41,552 bases of DNA from positions 1 through 41,552 of the forward strand of contig NZ_RDQN01000012.1 in the NCBI RefSeq assembly GCF_003703395.1, given 5' to 3'. How positions within the stretch are numbered: position 1 is the first letter of the stretch; every line of letters begins with the position of its first letter. The position numbers and the translations under genes were made by a program. Shown piece by piece: positions 26,564 to 36,770 of this stretch. The notes beneath the pieces were generated by a model. It was not told the origin of the DNA. It saw only the letters and a program-made list of their open reading frames with translations, and did no database searches. The stretch comes from Pseudoxanthomonas spadix. GTDB taxonomy: Bacteria; Pseudomonadota; Gammaproteobacteria; Xanthomonadales; Xanthomonadaceae.

Positions 26564-27673
26564 ATGATCCGTTCGACCTTGTTCCTGGCAGCCTGCATGG
26601 GCGCGTTGTTTTCTTCCACCACCTCGGCCCAGGCGCTGGCTCCGCTGCCGGCCGACAGGGCGCTGGTGATCGGCCATCGCGGCGCCAGCGCCCTGCGTCC
26701 CGAGCACACCCTGGCCTCCTATGCCAAGGCGATCGCCGACGGCGCCGATTTCATCGAACCGGACCTGGTCCCGACCGGGGACGGGGTGCTGATTTCGCGC
26801 CACGAGAACGAGATCGGCGGCACCACCGATGTGGCAGCGCATCCGCAATTCGCCTCGCGCAAGGCCACCCGGACCATCGACGGACAGACGATCACCGGCT
26901 GGTTCAGCGAAGACTTCACCCTGGCCGAGCTGAAGACCCTGCGCGCCCGCGAGCGGTTGCCGCAGTTGCGTGGCACCGCCTTCGACGGCCAATTCCAGAT
27001 CGTGACCCTGGAGGAGATCATCGACTTCACCGCCGCCGAAGCGGCCGCGCGTGGCCGGGTGATCGGCCTCATTCCCGAGATCAAGCATCCGAGCTACTTC
27101 CAGCAGCGCGGCCAGGCGATGGAGGCCAAGGTGCTGGCCACGCTGCAGGCCCACGCCTACACGCGCAGCGCGCCGGTGGTGATCCAGTCCTTCGAAATCT
27201 CCAACCTCAGGCAACTGCATGCGCTGCTGGGCAGCGACCATCGCAACATCCAGCTGCTGCAACTGATCGGCGCGCCGGATGAGAGGCCCGGCGATGTGCT
27301 GGCCGCCGGCGGCACCCTGACCTATGCGGACATGCTGACGCCGGCCGGCCTGGGTGAGGTGGCCGGCTACGCGCAGATCCTGGGGCCCAACCTGCGCAGC
27401 ATCATCGCCCTGGATGCGCAGCAGCACCTGGGCACGCCTTCGTCCCTGGTCCGCGATGCCCATGCCGCCGGCCTGAAGGTCATGCCCTACACCTTCCGTC
27501 CGGAGAACTATTTCCTGCCCGGCGACAAGCGCCAGGGCGATGCGCCGACCACCCGCCACGAGGCCGGCAGCATCGCCGAGATGCGCGCCTTCCTGGATGC
27601 CGGCATCGATGGCTTGTTCACCGACGACCCGGCGCTGGGCCGGGCCGCGGTGGATGGCTGGCACGCGCCCTGA
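26564..27673 (+). CDS. glpQ: Secreted glycerophosphodiester phosphodiesterase
   Basis: Hydrolyses deacylated phospholipids to glycerol-3-phosphate and an alcohol in the periplasm. 369 residues with a signal peptide (hydrophobic 4-18, likely cleavage after SAQA near 24). Catalytic and calcium-site residues follow the family order: His38-Arg39 in IGHRGASALRPEHT, Glu47, Glu65 and Asp67 in IEPDLV, and His80 in ISRHEN. The GLIPEIKHP and MPYTFRPENYF segments and the C-terminal GIDGLFTDDP complete the TIM barrel. GGAGA precedes the ATG. No glpT or other glycerol gene is adjacent. The periplasmic GlpQ assignment rests on the signal peptide and length. Confidence 0.93.
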   Translation: MIRSTLFLAACMGALFSSTTSAQALAPLPADRALVIGHRGASALRPEHTLASYAKAIADGADFIEPDLVPTGDGVLISRHENEIGGTTDVAAHPQFASRKATRTIDGQTITGWFSEDFTLAELKTLRARERLPQLRGTAFDGQFQIVTLEEIIDFTAAEAAARGRVIGLIPEIKHPSYFQQRGQAMEAKVLATLQAHAYTRSAPVVIQSFEISNLRQLHALLGSDHRNIQLLQLIGAPDERPGDVLAAGGTLTYADMLTPAGLGEVAGYAQILGPNLRSIIALDAQQHLGTPSSLVRDAHAAGLKVMPYTFRPENYFLPGDKRQGDAPTTRHEAGSIAEMRAFLDAGIDGLFTDDPALGRAAVDGWHAP

Positions 27674-27962
27674 GGCCCGGGCGCGCTGTCAGCACCGGCG
27701 GGGGGCAGACGGCAGGCACGAACGTCGCGGTCGGAACGGCCCGGCGCAGCGGGGTTGCAAGTCGCCTGTCGCAGGACCTGAAAGCCCAGACGCGCGCGCC
27801 GGCCGCAGCCATTGCCCGCGGCCGGCCCGATCCTGTCCAATGAAGTCCGACCTGCACATCTGGGGCACATCGGAGTTTTCCGATGCGCCGGTGCGGCACT
27901 GGCCGATGGCCGCGCCCCCAACCTGCGTGCGAGCCTGGCCTTCAGCAACCGGAGAACTGCCC

Positions 27963-28217
27963 ATGATCGACCTGAACCCCATCGACGAGCTGGCGCGCCG
28001 GCTCAGTGAGCTGGTCCCGCCGGGGCTGCGCGAATCGCGCGAGGACCTGCAGCGCACCTTCAAGGGCGCGCTGCAGTCGGGCCTGTCGCGGCTGGACCTG
28101 GTGACCCGCGAGGAATTCGAGGTCCAGCGCGCGGTGCTGCTGCGCACCCGCGAGAAGCTCGAGGCGCTGGAACGCGAGCTGGCTGCGCTGGAATCGCGCA
28201 TCACCCCGCGCAGCTAG
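27963..28217 (+). CDS. ubiK: Ubiquinone biosynthesis accessory factor UbiK (YqiC/BMFP family)
   Basis: 84 residues. The helical BMFP pattern is clear: MIDLNPIDELARRLSELVPP, then ESREDLQRTFKGALQSGLSRLDLVTREEFEVQ and a C-terminal coiled coil. UbiK homologues form a complex with UbiJ and support aerobic ubiquinone synthesis. CGGAGAA lies eight bases before the ATG. In-frame extensions upstream to 27841 or 27540 contain no family sequence and are unlikely. The TAG stop falls within the end of the palindromic element that follows. The 289 bases upstream hold no gene or clear promoter that I can support. Confidence 0.92.
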   Translation: MIDLNPIDELARRLSELVPPGLRESREDLQRTFKGALQSGLSRLDLVTREEFEVQRAVLLRTREKLEALERELAALESRITPRS

Positions 28218-28381
28218 CAGCCTGTCGGGCTTTGGTGGTCGAGGCGAGAATTCGGCTGTGCGAGGTCAGATTTTCGACGGTTCGCCGGCCCATAGTGGTG
28301 CTATGGGCCAAGAAGCGGCGGAAAGATGGACCGCACAGGCGGATTCGCAGCCCGGCCGACCAAAGTCCGACAGACTGCTAG
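28214..28381. mobile_element. 168-bp palindromic MITE-like element between ubiK and comM
   Basis: The left end CTAGCAGCCTGTCGGGCTTT (28214-28233) is mirrored by AAAGTCCGACAGACTGCTAG (28362-28381) with two mismatches. Both inverted repeats extend inward to 25-28 bases with one GGT duplication on the left. The exact centre is a perfect 9-bp hairpin, GGCCCATAG-TGGTG-CTATGGGCC (28287-28309), and the arms between are also imperfectly complementary. CTAG stands at both outer ends and may be part of the repeat or a target duplication. It encodes nothing. The size and terminal repeats suggest a non-autonomous element moved by a transposase elsewhere. Confidence 0.75.
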
Positions 28382-28415
28382 CTTCTGCCTCCCGACGGCG
28401 GACAAGGAGCGTCCC

Positions 28416-29930
28416 ATGAGTCTTGCCCTGGTGCACAGTCGTGCGCGCGCCGGCGTGCATGCCCCGGGTGTCCAGGTGGAAGTGCACCTGTCCGGCGGCC
28501 TGCCCGCGACCCAGATCGTCGGCCTGCCCGAAGCGGCGGTGCGAGAGAGCCGCGACCGCGTGCGCGCGGCCATCCTGTGCGCGCAGTTCGAGTTCCCCGC
28601 CCGCCGCATCACCGTCAACCTGGCCCCGGCCGACCTGCCCAAGGACGGCGGGCGCTTCGACCTGCCAATCGCCCTGGGCATCCTGGCGGCCAGCGGCCAG
28701 ATCGACCGGCAGCTGCTGGCCGAGTGGGAATTCCTGGGCGAACTGGGCCTGACCGGCGAGCTGCGCCCGGTCGACGGGGTGCTGCCGGCGGTGCTGGCCG
28801 CCGCACGCCACGACCGCCGACTGGTGGTGCCGCTGGCCAACGGTGGCGAAGCGGCCCTGGTGCGCGACGGCGGTGCCTGCACCGCACGCACCTTGCTGGA
28901 GGTCTGCGCGATGCTCTCCGGCAGCAGGCCGGCCACGCCGGCACAGGCCAGCGACGCGGCCGAGGCGCCGATGCCCGACCTGGCCGACGTGCGTGGCCAG
29001 CTGCATGCACGCCGCGCGCTGGAAGTGGCCGCGGCCGGCGGCCACCATCTGCTGTTCGTCGGAAGTCCCGGCTGCGGCAAGACCCTGCTGGCTTCGCGCC
29101 TGCCCGGCATCCTGCCGCTGGCCAGCGAAGCCGAGGCCTTGGAAAGCGCCGCCGTCGCCTCGGTCAGCGGACGCGGCCTGGACCCGAGCCGCTGGCGCCA
29201 GCGGCCGTTCCGCGCGCCGCATCACACCGCCAGCGCGGTGGCCCTGGTCGGTGGCGGTTCGCAGCCACGGCCCGGCGAGATTTCGCTGGCGCACAACGGG
29301 GTGCTGTTCCTCGATGAACTGACCGAATGGGACCGACGCGCGCTGGAGGTCCTGCGCGAGCCGCTGGAGTCGGGCACGGTGGTCGTGTCGCGCGCGGCGC
29401 GCAGCTGCGAATTCCCGGCGCGCTTCCAGCTGGTGGCGGCGATGAATCCCTGCCCGTGCGGCTGGGCCGGCGATGCCAGCGGGCGCTGCCACTGCAGCGC
29501 GCAGGCGGTGGCGCGCTACCGCAACCGGATTTCCGGGCCGCTGCTGGACCGGATCGACCTGCAGGTCGAGGTCCCGCGGGTGCCGCCGCAGGACCTGCGT
29601 GGCGATGCGCCGGCAGGTGAACCCAGCGCCCTGGTGCGCGCCCGGGTGGAAGCGGCGCGCCAGCGCCAGCTGGCACGCAGCGGCCTGCTCAACGCCCGGT
29701 TGGGCCACGCCCAGACCTTTGCCTGCTGTCGGCTATCCGCCCAGGACCAGGCGCTGCTGGAACGGGCGATCGACAAGCTGCAACTGTCGGCGCGGGCCAT
29801 GCAACGCACGCTGCGGGTGGCGCGCACGATCGCCGACCTGGCCGACGCCGCGGACATCACCACCATGCATCTGACCGAAGCACTGGGCTACCGACGCATG
29901 GAGCCACCCGGCACTGCACACGCCGCCTGA
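28416..29930 (+). CDS. comM: YifB/ComM family Mg-chelatase-like AAA+ ATPase
   Basis: 504 residues. ComM is a hexameric helicase that promotes branch migration during natural transformation in gammaproteobacteria. An N-terminal Lon-like S5 fold (1-170, VEVHLSGGLPATQIVGLPEA) precedes the ATPase with Walker A GSPGCGKT (216-223), Walker B GVLFLDEL (295-302) and the Cys cluster CPCG...CHC (346-360). The C-terminal lid is LSARAMQRTLRVARTIADL. The start is ATG at 28416 with AAGGAG upstream; an earlier in-frame ATG at 28326 lies inside the palindromic element. It is convergent with aceA across 64 GC-rich bases. Confidence 0.94.
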   Translation: MSLALVHSRARAGVHAPGVQVEVHLSGGLPATQIVGLPEAAVRESRDRVRAAILCAQFEFPARRITVNLAPADLPKDGGRFDLPIALGILAASGQIDRQLLAEWEFLGELGLTGELRPVDGVLPAVLAAARHDRRLVVPLANGGEAALVRDGGACTARTLLEVCAMLSGSRPATPAQASDAAEAPMPDLADVRGQLHARRALEVAAAGGHHLLFVGSPGCGKTLLASRLPGILPLASEAEALESAAVASVSGRGLDPSRWRQRPFRAPHHTASAVALVGGGSQPRPGEISLAHNGVLFLDELTEWDRRALEVLREPLESGTVVVSRAARSCEFPARFQLVAAMNPCPCGWAGDASGRCHCSAQAVARYRNRISGPLLDRIDLQVEVPRVPPQDLRGDAPAGEPSALVRARVEAARQRQLARSGLLNARLGHAQTFACCRLSAQDQALLERAIDKLQLSARAMQRTLRVARTIADLADAADITTMHLTEALGYRRMEPPGTAHAA

Positions 29931-29994
29931 GCGGCGAGGGCCGCGCCGCCGGCGGGTGGATCGCGCCGCCGGCAGGCAACCGGCGCGTCCTGCT

Positions 29995-31299
29995 TCAGGC
30001 CGCCCGGGTGGTGAACTGCTCCTCCTCGGTCGAGCCGGTCAGGGCGGTGGTCGAGGACTGGTTCTGCTGGATCGCCTGGGTCACCGCATCGAAGTAGCCG
30101 GTGCCCACCTCGCGCTGGTGCCTGACCGCGGTGAAGCCCTTGGGCGCGGCGGCGAACTCGGCTTCCTGCAGCTCCACGAAGGCCTTCATCTGCTCGCGCG
30201 CATAGCCGTGGGCCAGGTGGAACATGGAGTAGTTCAGCGCATGGAAACCGGCCAGGGTGATGAACTGGAACTTGTAGCCGTAGCCTGCGATTTCCTTCTG
30301 GAACCTGGCGATGGTCGCCTCGTCCAGGTGCTTGCTCCAGTTGAAGCTGGGCGAGCAGTTGTAGGCCAGCAGCTTACCGGGGAACCTGGCATGGATCGCA
30401 TCGGCAAAGGCCCTGGCAAACTCCAGGTCCGGCTTGCCAGTCTCGCACCAGATCAGGTCGGCATAGGGCGCGTAGGCCAGGCCGCGGCTGATCGCCTGGT
30501 CCAGGCCCTTGCGGGTCTTGTAGAAGCCTTCGACGGTGCGCTCGCCGGTGGTGAACGGCGCATCGTTGGGATCCACGTCGCTGGTCAGAAGGTCGGCGGC
30601 CTCGGCATCGGTGCGCGCGATCAGCAGGGTCGGCACGCCCATGACGTCGGCGGCCAGGCGCGCGGCGTTCAACTTCTCCACCGCCTCGCGGGTGGGCACC
30701 AGCACCTTGCCGCCCATGTGGCCGCACTTTTTCACCGAGGCCAGCTGGTCCTCGAAATGCACCCCGGCCGCGCCGGCCTCGATCATCGCCTTCATCAGCT
30801 CGAAGGCGTTGAGCACGCCGCCGAAGCCGGCTTCGGCATCGGCCACGATCGGCTGCAGGAAGTCGATGCTGTCATCGCTGCATCCTGGCTCTCTTTCCGC
30901 ATGCTGCAGCTGGTCGGCGCGCAGCAGGGTATTGTTGATGCGCCTGACCACCGCCGGCACCGAATCGGCCGGATACAGAGACTGGTCCGGATACATCTGC
31001 CCGGCCAGGTTGGCATCGGCGGCGACCTGCCAGCCGGACAGGTAGATCGCCTTCAGTCCGGCCTTGACCTGCTGCATGGCCTGGTTGCCGGTCAGCGCGC
31101 CCAGGGCGTTGACGAAGTCCTGGCTGTGCAGCGACGTCCACAGCTTCTGGGCACCGAGCCTGGCGAGGGAGTGCTCAACCGGGATGGTGCCGCGCAGGCG
31201 CACCACATCGGCGGCGGTGTAGTTGCGGGTGATGCCCTTCCAGCGCGGATCGGTGTCCCACTCCTTCTGGATCTGGTCGGCGGTGCGCAGCTTGCTCAT
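29995..31299 (-). CDS. aceA: Isocitrate lyase
   Basis: First step of the glyoxylate shunt: splits isocitrate to succinate and glyoxylate. 434 residues, standard length. The catalytic cysteine is Cys192 in the signature KKCGHMGGK, preceded by GVHFEDQL. Other conserved parts are [23 protein letters not shown] and [11 protein letters not shown]. The segment [16 protein letters not shown] before IVADAEAG is somewhat unusual in sequence. GAGGA lies nine bases before the ATG. It is downstream of aceB on the same strand, separated by 197 bases containing an inverted repeat. Confidence 0.97.
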   Translation of the reverse strand: MSKLRTADQIQKEWDTDPRWKGITRNYTAADVVRLRGTIPVEHSLARLGAQKLWTSLHSQDFVNALGALTGNQAMQQVKAGLKAIYLSGWQVAADANLAGQMYPDQSLYPADSVPAVVRRINNTLLRADQLQHAEREPGCSDDSIDFLQPIVADAEAGFGGVLNAFELMKAMIEAGAAGVHFEDQLASVKKCGHMGGKVLVPTREAVEKLNAARLAADVMGVPTLLIARTDAEAADLLTSDVDPNDAPFTTGERTVEGFYKTRKGLDQAISRGLAYAPYADLIWCETGKPDLEFARAFADAIHARFPGKLLAYNCSPSFNWSKHLDEATIARFQKEIAGYGYKFQFITLAGFHALNYSMFHLAHGYAREQMKAFVELQEAEFAAAPKGFTAVRHQREVGTGYFDAVTQAIQQNQSSTTALTGSTEEEQFTTRAA

Positions 31300-31394
31300 G
31301 GTGGCGTCCTCGTGTGGCGCATGGGTGTTTGAAGGGTGCAGCGGCCCGTGGCCGCCTGGGGAAAGCGGTCTTGATCTTGTAGGTGTTGCTTTGT

Positions 31395-31488
31395 CGTCAT
31401 TCCCGCGAAGGCGGGAATCCAGCGACTCTCGTTCGGACCACTAAGTCGTGATGGAAGACACTGGGTTCCCGCCTGCGCGGGAACGACG
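31395..31488. repeat. Inverted-repeat element between aceB and aceA
   Basis: CGTCATTCCCGCGAAGGCGG (31395-31414, continuing GAATCCAG) is mirrored by CTGGGTTCCCGCCTGCGCGG (31461-31480, continuing GAACGACG). Each half is itself a hairpin (TTCCCGC...GCGGGAA). This CGTCATTCCCGCG type of element is widespread in proteobacterial intergenic DNA. It would be transcribed within an aceB-aceA message and may act as an RNA processing or attenuation site. Confidence 0.8.
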
Positions 31489-31496
31489 GAATTGGA

Positions 31497-33143
<1,647 letters not shown>

Positions 33144-33226
33144 GGGCGGATTCCTGTCGTGTGGACTGGGCCGTCACCGTGCTCCCGGGAGTACTATTTG
33201 ACAACTGAGTTTTATCAATCTGATGC

Positions 33227-33241
33227 ATAAGAACAACTTAT
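33227..33241. promoter_or_regulatory. LysR-type T-N11-A box between aceB and the LysR gene
   Basis: ATAAG-AACAA-CTTAT is a perfect 5-bp dyad fitting the LysR consensus T-N11-A (T33228, A33240). It lies in the only AT-rich part of the gap, 18 bases before the regulator's GTG. On the minus strand, toward aceB, it sits just upstream of a weak promoter TTGATA (33218-33213), 16 bp, TAGTAC (33196-33191). The position suits activation of aceB and autorepression of the regulator. Confidence 0.5.
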
Positions 33242-33259
33242 AGCTTTGGGAACAATCCT

Positions 33260-34222
33260 GTGACCGCCCCGCCAAGCCCGCGTTTTTCCTACAAATCCGA
33301 CCGGCTCAAGCCGCTGCGCGCGTTCTGCCAGGTGGTGCGCCTGGGCTCGGTTTCGCGCGCGGCCGAGGCCCTGTTCGTCAGCCAGCCGGCCATCTCGCTG
33401 CAGCTGCAGGCGCTGGAGCGCGAATACGGCGCGCACCTGTTCGAGCGCAGCGGGCGGCGCCTGTCGCCCACCCGCGAAGGTCAGCTGCTGTTCGAGATGG
33501 CCCAGCCGCTGGTCGAGGGGGTGGACGGGCTGGCGGCAAGCTTCAGGGACAAGGTCAGCGGCCTGGATGCGGGCGAGCTCAACATCGCCGCCAACAGCTC
33601 GACCATCCTGTACCTGTTGCCGCGGATCGTGGACGCGTTCCGTCGCGCGCATCCGGACGTGCGCCTGACCCTGCACAACGCGATCAGCGCCGACGGCACC
33701 GACCTGCTGCGCGAGGACGCGGTGGATCTGGCGGTCGGCTCGATGCTCGATGTGCCGGCCGACCTGAGCTACGAGCCGGTATACCGCTTCGAGCCCATGC
33801 TGATCACCCCGCACGACCATCCTTTGGCCAGCAAATCCAGGGTCACCCTGGAAGACATTTCCCCCTACGGGCTGATCCTGCCGCCGCGCCGGCAGATCAC
33901 CTACCGGTTGGTGGACCTGACCTTCCAGCAGGCGCGCGTGCCCTACACCGTGGCCCTGGAAGTCGGCGGCTGGGAGGTGATCAAGCAGTACGTGGCCATG
34001 GGCATGGGCCTGTCGATCGTCAGCTCGATCTGCCTGGGCGATGCCGACCGCAGCCGCCTGGCCGCGCGCTCGCTCAGTGCGTATTTCCCTTCGCGCAGTT
34101 ACGGGGTGGTGGTGCGCAAGGGCAAATACCTGTCACCGCAGGCACGGGCCTTCATCGCGCTGATCCGGCCGGACCTGTTCCATCCGCGCGACCATGACCA
34201 GCCGGGGCATTCGGAGCGCTGA
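33260..34222 (+). CDS. LysR family transcriptional regulator, CysB-like
   Basis: 320 residues from a GTG at 33260. The winged-helix domain (about 16-76) contains LGSVSRAAEALFVSQPAISLQLQALEREYGAHLFER. The effector domain follows (about 105-305), including the ALEVGGWEVIKQYVAMGMGLSIVSSI region typical of CysB-like members. It is divergent from aceBA, so it probably regulates the glyoxylate shunt; that is inferred from position and the LysR-type box. The effector is unknown. A TTGACA hexamer at 33198-33203 points toward this gene but has no good -10 partner. Confidence 0.92.
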   Translation: MTAPPSPRFSYKSDRLKPLRAFCQVVRLGSVSRAAEALFVSQPAISLQLQALEREYGAHLFERSGRRLSPTREGQLLFEMAQPLVEGVDGLAASFRDKVSGLDAGELNIAANSSTILYLLPRIVDAFRRAHPDVRLTLHNAISADGTDLLREDAVDLAVGSMLDVPADLSYEPVYRFEPMLITPHDHPLASKSRVTLEDISPYGLILPPRRQITYRLVDLTFQQARVPYTVALEVGGWEVIKQYVAMGMGLSIVSSICLGDADRSRLAARSLSAYFPSRSYGVVVRKGKYLSPQARAFIALIRPDLFHPRDHDQPGHSER

Positions 34223-34240
34223 CAGACGCCAAGCGCAGTG

Positions 34241-35341
34241 TCAGCGCCGTCCCGGGCGGCCGGCCGGCCGCCGCCCCGGGCCCTTGCCGGCGTTCTCGGC
34301 CACGCGCCTGGCCAGCTTGGCCGCGGCGGCGGCCACCTCATCCTGCAGCTTCATGTAGTTGGCCAGGCGGGCGGGGTCGAGCTCGCCGGCTTGAATGGCC
34401 GCCTGCACCGCGCAGCCTGGTTCGCCCTGGTGGGCGCAGTCGCGGAAGCGGCACTGCGCGGTCAGCGCCTGGATGTCGGCGAAGCCGCCTTCGGCCAGGT
34501 CTTCCTCGCCGGTGGGCTTGAGCTCGCGCATGCCGGGCGTGTCGATCAGGCAGGCGCCGGACGGCAGCGGGATCAGCGCGCGATAGGTGGTGGTGTGGCG
34601 GCCGCGCGAATCGTTCTCGCGCACCGTGTTGGTCTTCATCTTCTGCACGCCCAGCAGGGTGTTGGTCAGCGTGGACTTGCCCGCACCGGAGGAGCCGACC
34701 AGGACCACGGTGCGACCGGGACCGAGCCAGCCGTGCAGCTGCGCCACGCTGGCAGGATCCTTGGCGTTGACCGTGCGCAGCGGAATGTCCTGCGCGGCCA
34801 GGTCGGCCAGCACCTCCAGCGCATCATCGGCGTACTCGGTGCGGTCGGCCTTGGTCAGCACCACCACCGGTTGCGGAGCCGCCGGTTGCCCCCCACCGCC
34901 GCCGACCAGCATCAGGTAGCGCTCGATCCGGCGCGGATTGAAGTCCGCATCCAGGCCGCAGACGATGAACACGGTATCGACGTTGGCCGCGATCACCTGC
35001 TGGTGGTAGTGCTCGCCGGCCGCGGCGCGCTTGATCGCGGTGTGCCGCGGCAGCAGGGCCACGATCCGCTTGCCCTCTTCCACCAGCACCCAGTCGCCCA
35101 CCGCTGGACGCGCGTGGGCGGGAAACCGCGGCCGTTGCCATTCCGGCAGCGACTCCGGGCGCAGCGCATCCTCAGGCCCGCGCGCCACCACGTAACCGGA
35201 GCGGTGCTGCTCGCTGACCCGGGCCGGAACGGCCTGCGGATGGGCCGCGCACAGCGCCTGCCAGGCGGCATCCTCCGGCGCGCCGGGCCAGGGCCAGCCA
35301 ATGACCCGCAGCGCGGCGTAGTCGGGGGCTTGATCGGTCAT
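34241..35341 (-). CDS. rsgA: Ribosome small subunit-dependent GTPase A
   Basis: Circularly permuted GTPase that helps late 30S subunit maturation. 366 residues. The motif order is permuted as expected: G4 TKAD (163-166), G1 GSSGAGKST (216-224), then G3 DTPG (267-270). An N-terminal OB-like region precedes, and a zinc knuckle with Cys297, Cys302, His304 and Cys310 follows. The C-terminus is a basic Arg/Gly/Pro tail. It is convergent with the LysR gene (18-base gap) and divergent from alaA. Confidence 0.96.
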   Translation of the reverse strand: MTDQAPDYAALRVIGWPWPGAPEDAAWQALCAAHPQAVPARVSEQHRSGYVVARGPEDALRPESLPEWQRPRFPAHARPAVGDWVLVEEGKRIVALLPRHTAIKRAAAGEHYHQQVIAANVDTVFIVCGLDADFNPRRIERYLMLVGGGGGQPAAPQPVVVLTKADRTEYADDALEVLADLAAQDIPLRTVNAKDPASVAQLHGWLGPGRTVVLVGSSGAGKSTLTNTLLGVQKMKTNTVRENDSRGRHTTTYRALIPLPSGACLIDTPGMRELKPTGEEDLAEGGFADIQALTAQCRFRDCAHQGEPGCAVQAAIQAGELDPARLANYMKLQDEVAAAAAKLARRVAENAGKGPGRRPAGRPGRR

Positions 35342-35486
35342 GGCGCGATTCTACGGGTCGGTGCCGGCGGAGGGGCTTTGGCTTGGCAGACCGCATGGGC
35401 GATGGTTTCCGCTGCAACGTCCGCGCGGAAAGGCAGGCCATCAGGCGTATGCTGGGGCGGTTTTTTCAACCTCTTTCCATGCTGCC

Positions 35487-36767
35487 ATGTCCACCACTCC
35501 CAGCAAGCCGCTTGCCGTCCGTGAACGTCTCTCGGAAGTCCGCTACGAAATCCGCGGCGAGCTGGCCCGGCGCGCGCGCGAGCTGGAGGCCCAGGGCCGC
35601 AAGCTGATCAAGCTCAACATCGGCAATCCCGGCGCGTTCGGCTTCCGCGCGCCCGAGCACCTGCAGCGCGCGATCGCCGACGACATGGGCCGCACCGATC
35701 CCTACACCCACCAGCAGGGCCTGCCGGCCGCGCGCGAAGCGGTGGCCGCCTGGTACGCCGCGCGCAATACCCCCGATGCGCATCCGGATCGGGTCTTCAT
35801 CGGCAACGGCGTGTCCGAACTGATCGACCTGTCGCTGCGCGCCCTGCTCAATCCCGGCGACGAAGTGCTGGTGCCTTCGCCCGACTACCCGCTGTGGTCG
35901 GCGGCGACCATCCTCAACGACGGCCGCCCGGTGTACTACCAGTGCAGCGCCAGCAACGGCTTCCTGCCCGATCCGTCGGAGATGGAAACCCTGGTCTCCA
36001 GCCGCACCCGCGCCATCGTCCTGATCAACCCGAACAACCCCACCGGCGCCACCTATCCGCGCGAGCTGCTCAGGCGCATCGTCGCCATCGCCGCCAAGCA
36101 TCGCCTGCTGCTGCTGGTCGATGAGATCTACGACCAGATCCTCTACGACGGCGCCACCTTCGAACCGCTGGCGCCGCTGGCTGGCGAGGTGCCGTGCATC
36201 ACCTTCTCCGGGCTGTCCAAGGTGCACCGGGCCTGCGGCTGGCGCGTGGGCTGGGCGCTGCTGTCCGGCAGCGCGGAGCTGATCGCCCCGCTGCAGCACG
36301 CCATGGACCTGTTGGGCGCGCTGCGCCTGTGTTCCAACGTGCCTGGCCAGTACGCGGTGGAAGCCGCACTCAACGGCCCTGACACCATCAGCGCCCTGTG
36401 CGCCGCCGACGGTCGCCTGTACGAAACCCGCCGCGCAGTGATCGAGGCCTGCGCCGCCAGCGAGCACCTGGCGCTGTGCGCCCCGGCCGGTGCGCTGTAC
36501 GCCTTCCCGGCGGTGGTCGGCGATGCCGCCAAGGGCTTTGACGATTACCAGTTCGCACTGGAGCTGATGGAAGACGAAGGCGTGCTGGTCGTGCCCGGCT
36601 CGAGCTTCAACGTGCCTTACCGCAACCACTTCCGGGTGACGCTGCTGCCCGATGCGGCGTCGATGCGCGAGGTGTTCGTCCGCATCGACCGTACCCTGGC
36701 GCGCCGGGCCGAGGCCAACACCAAGGTCGTCGCGCTCAAGTCCAGGTCGCGCCCCGCCGCGGCCTGA
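35487..36767 (+). CDS. alaA: Alanine-synthesising aminotransferase (AlaA/YfbQ-like)
   Basis: PLP-dependent class I aminotransferase, 426 residues. It follows E. coli AlaA closely: LNIGNPGAFGFRAPEHL, YIGNGVSELI-like FIGNGVSELIDLSLRALL, PSPDYPLWSAA, INPNNPTGATYP, DEIYDQILYDGA and the PLP lysine in FSGLSKVHRACGWRVGW. AlaA makes alanine from pyruvate and glutamate. The ATG at 35487 matches the family start; an in-frame ATG at 35340 would add 49 unrelated residues. The SGNH hydrolase gene begins three bases after its stop. Confidence 0.93.
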   Translation: MSTTPSKPLAVRERLSEVRYEIRGELARRARELEAQGRKLIKLNIGNPGAFGFRAPEHLQRAIADDMGRTDPYTHQQGLPAAREAVAAWYAARNTPDAHPDRVFIGNGVSELIDLSLRALLNPGDEVLVPSPDYPLWSAATILNDGRPVYYQCSASNGFLPDPSEMETLVSSRTRAIVLINPNNPTGATYPRELLRRIVAIAAKHRLLLLVDEIYDQILYDGATFEPLAPLAGEVPCITFSGLSKVHRACGWRVGWALLSGSAELIAPLQHAMDLLGALRLCSNVPGQYAVEAALNGPDTISALCAADGRLYETRRAVIEACAASEHLALCAPAGALYAFPAVVGDAAKGFDDYQFALELMEDEGVLVVPGSSFNVPYRNHFRVTLLPDAASMREVFVRIDRTLARRAEANTKVVALKSRSRPAAA

Positions 36768-36770
36768 CCG

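Noticed and set aside
27540..28217. A 225-codon frame that includes ubiK and extends through the upstream gap.
   Set aside because: Only the last 84 codons match the UbiK family; the internal ATG at 27963 has a good ribosome-binding site, and the upstream part overlaps the glpQ 3' end in another frame.
29931..29994. GC-rich repeats (CGCGCCGCCGGC twice) between the convergent comM and aceA genes, considered as a bidirectional terminator.
   Set aside because: Stems can be drawn but there is no T-tract in either direction, so the call would rest on position alone.
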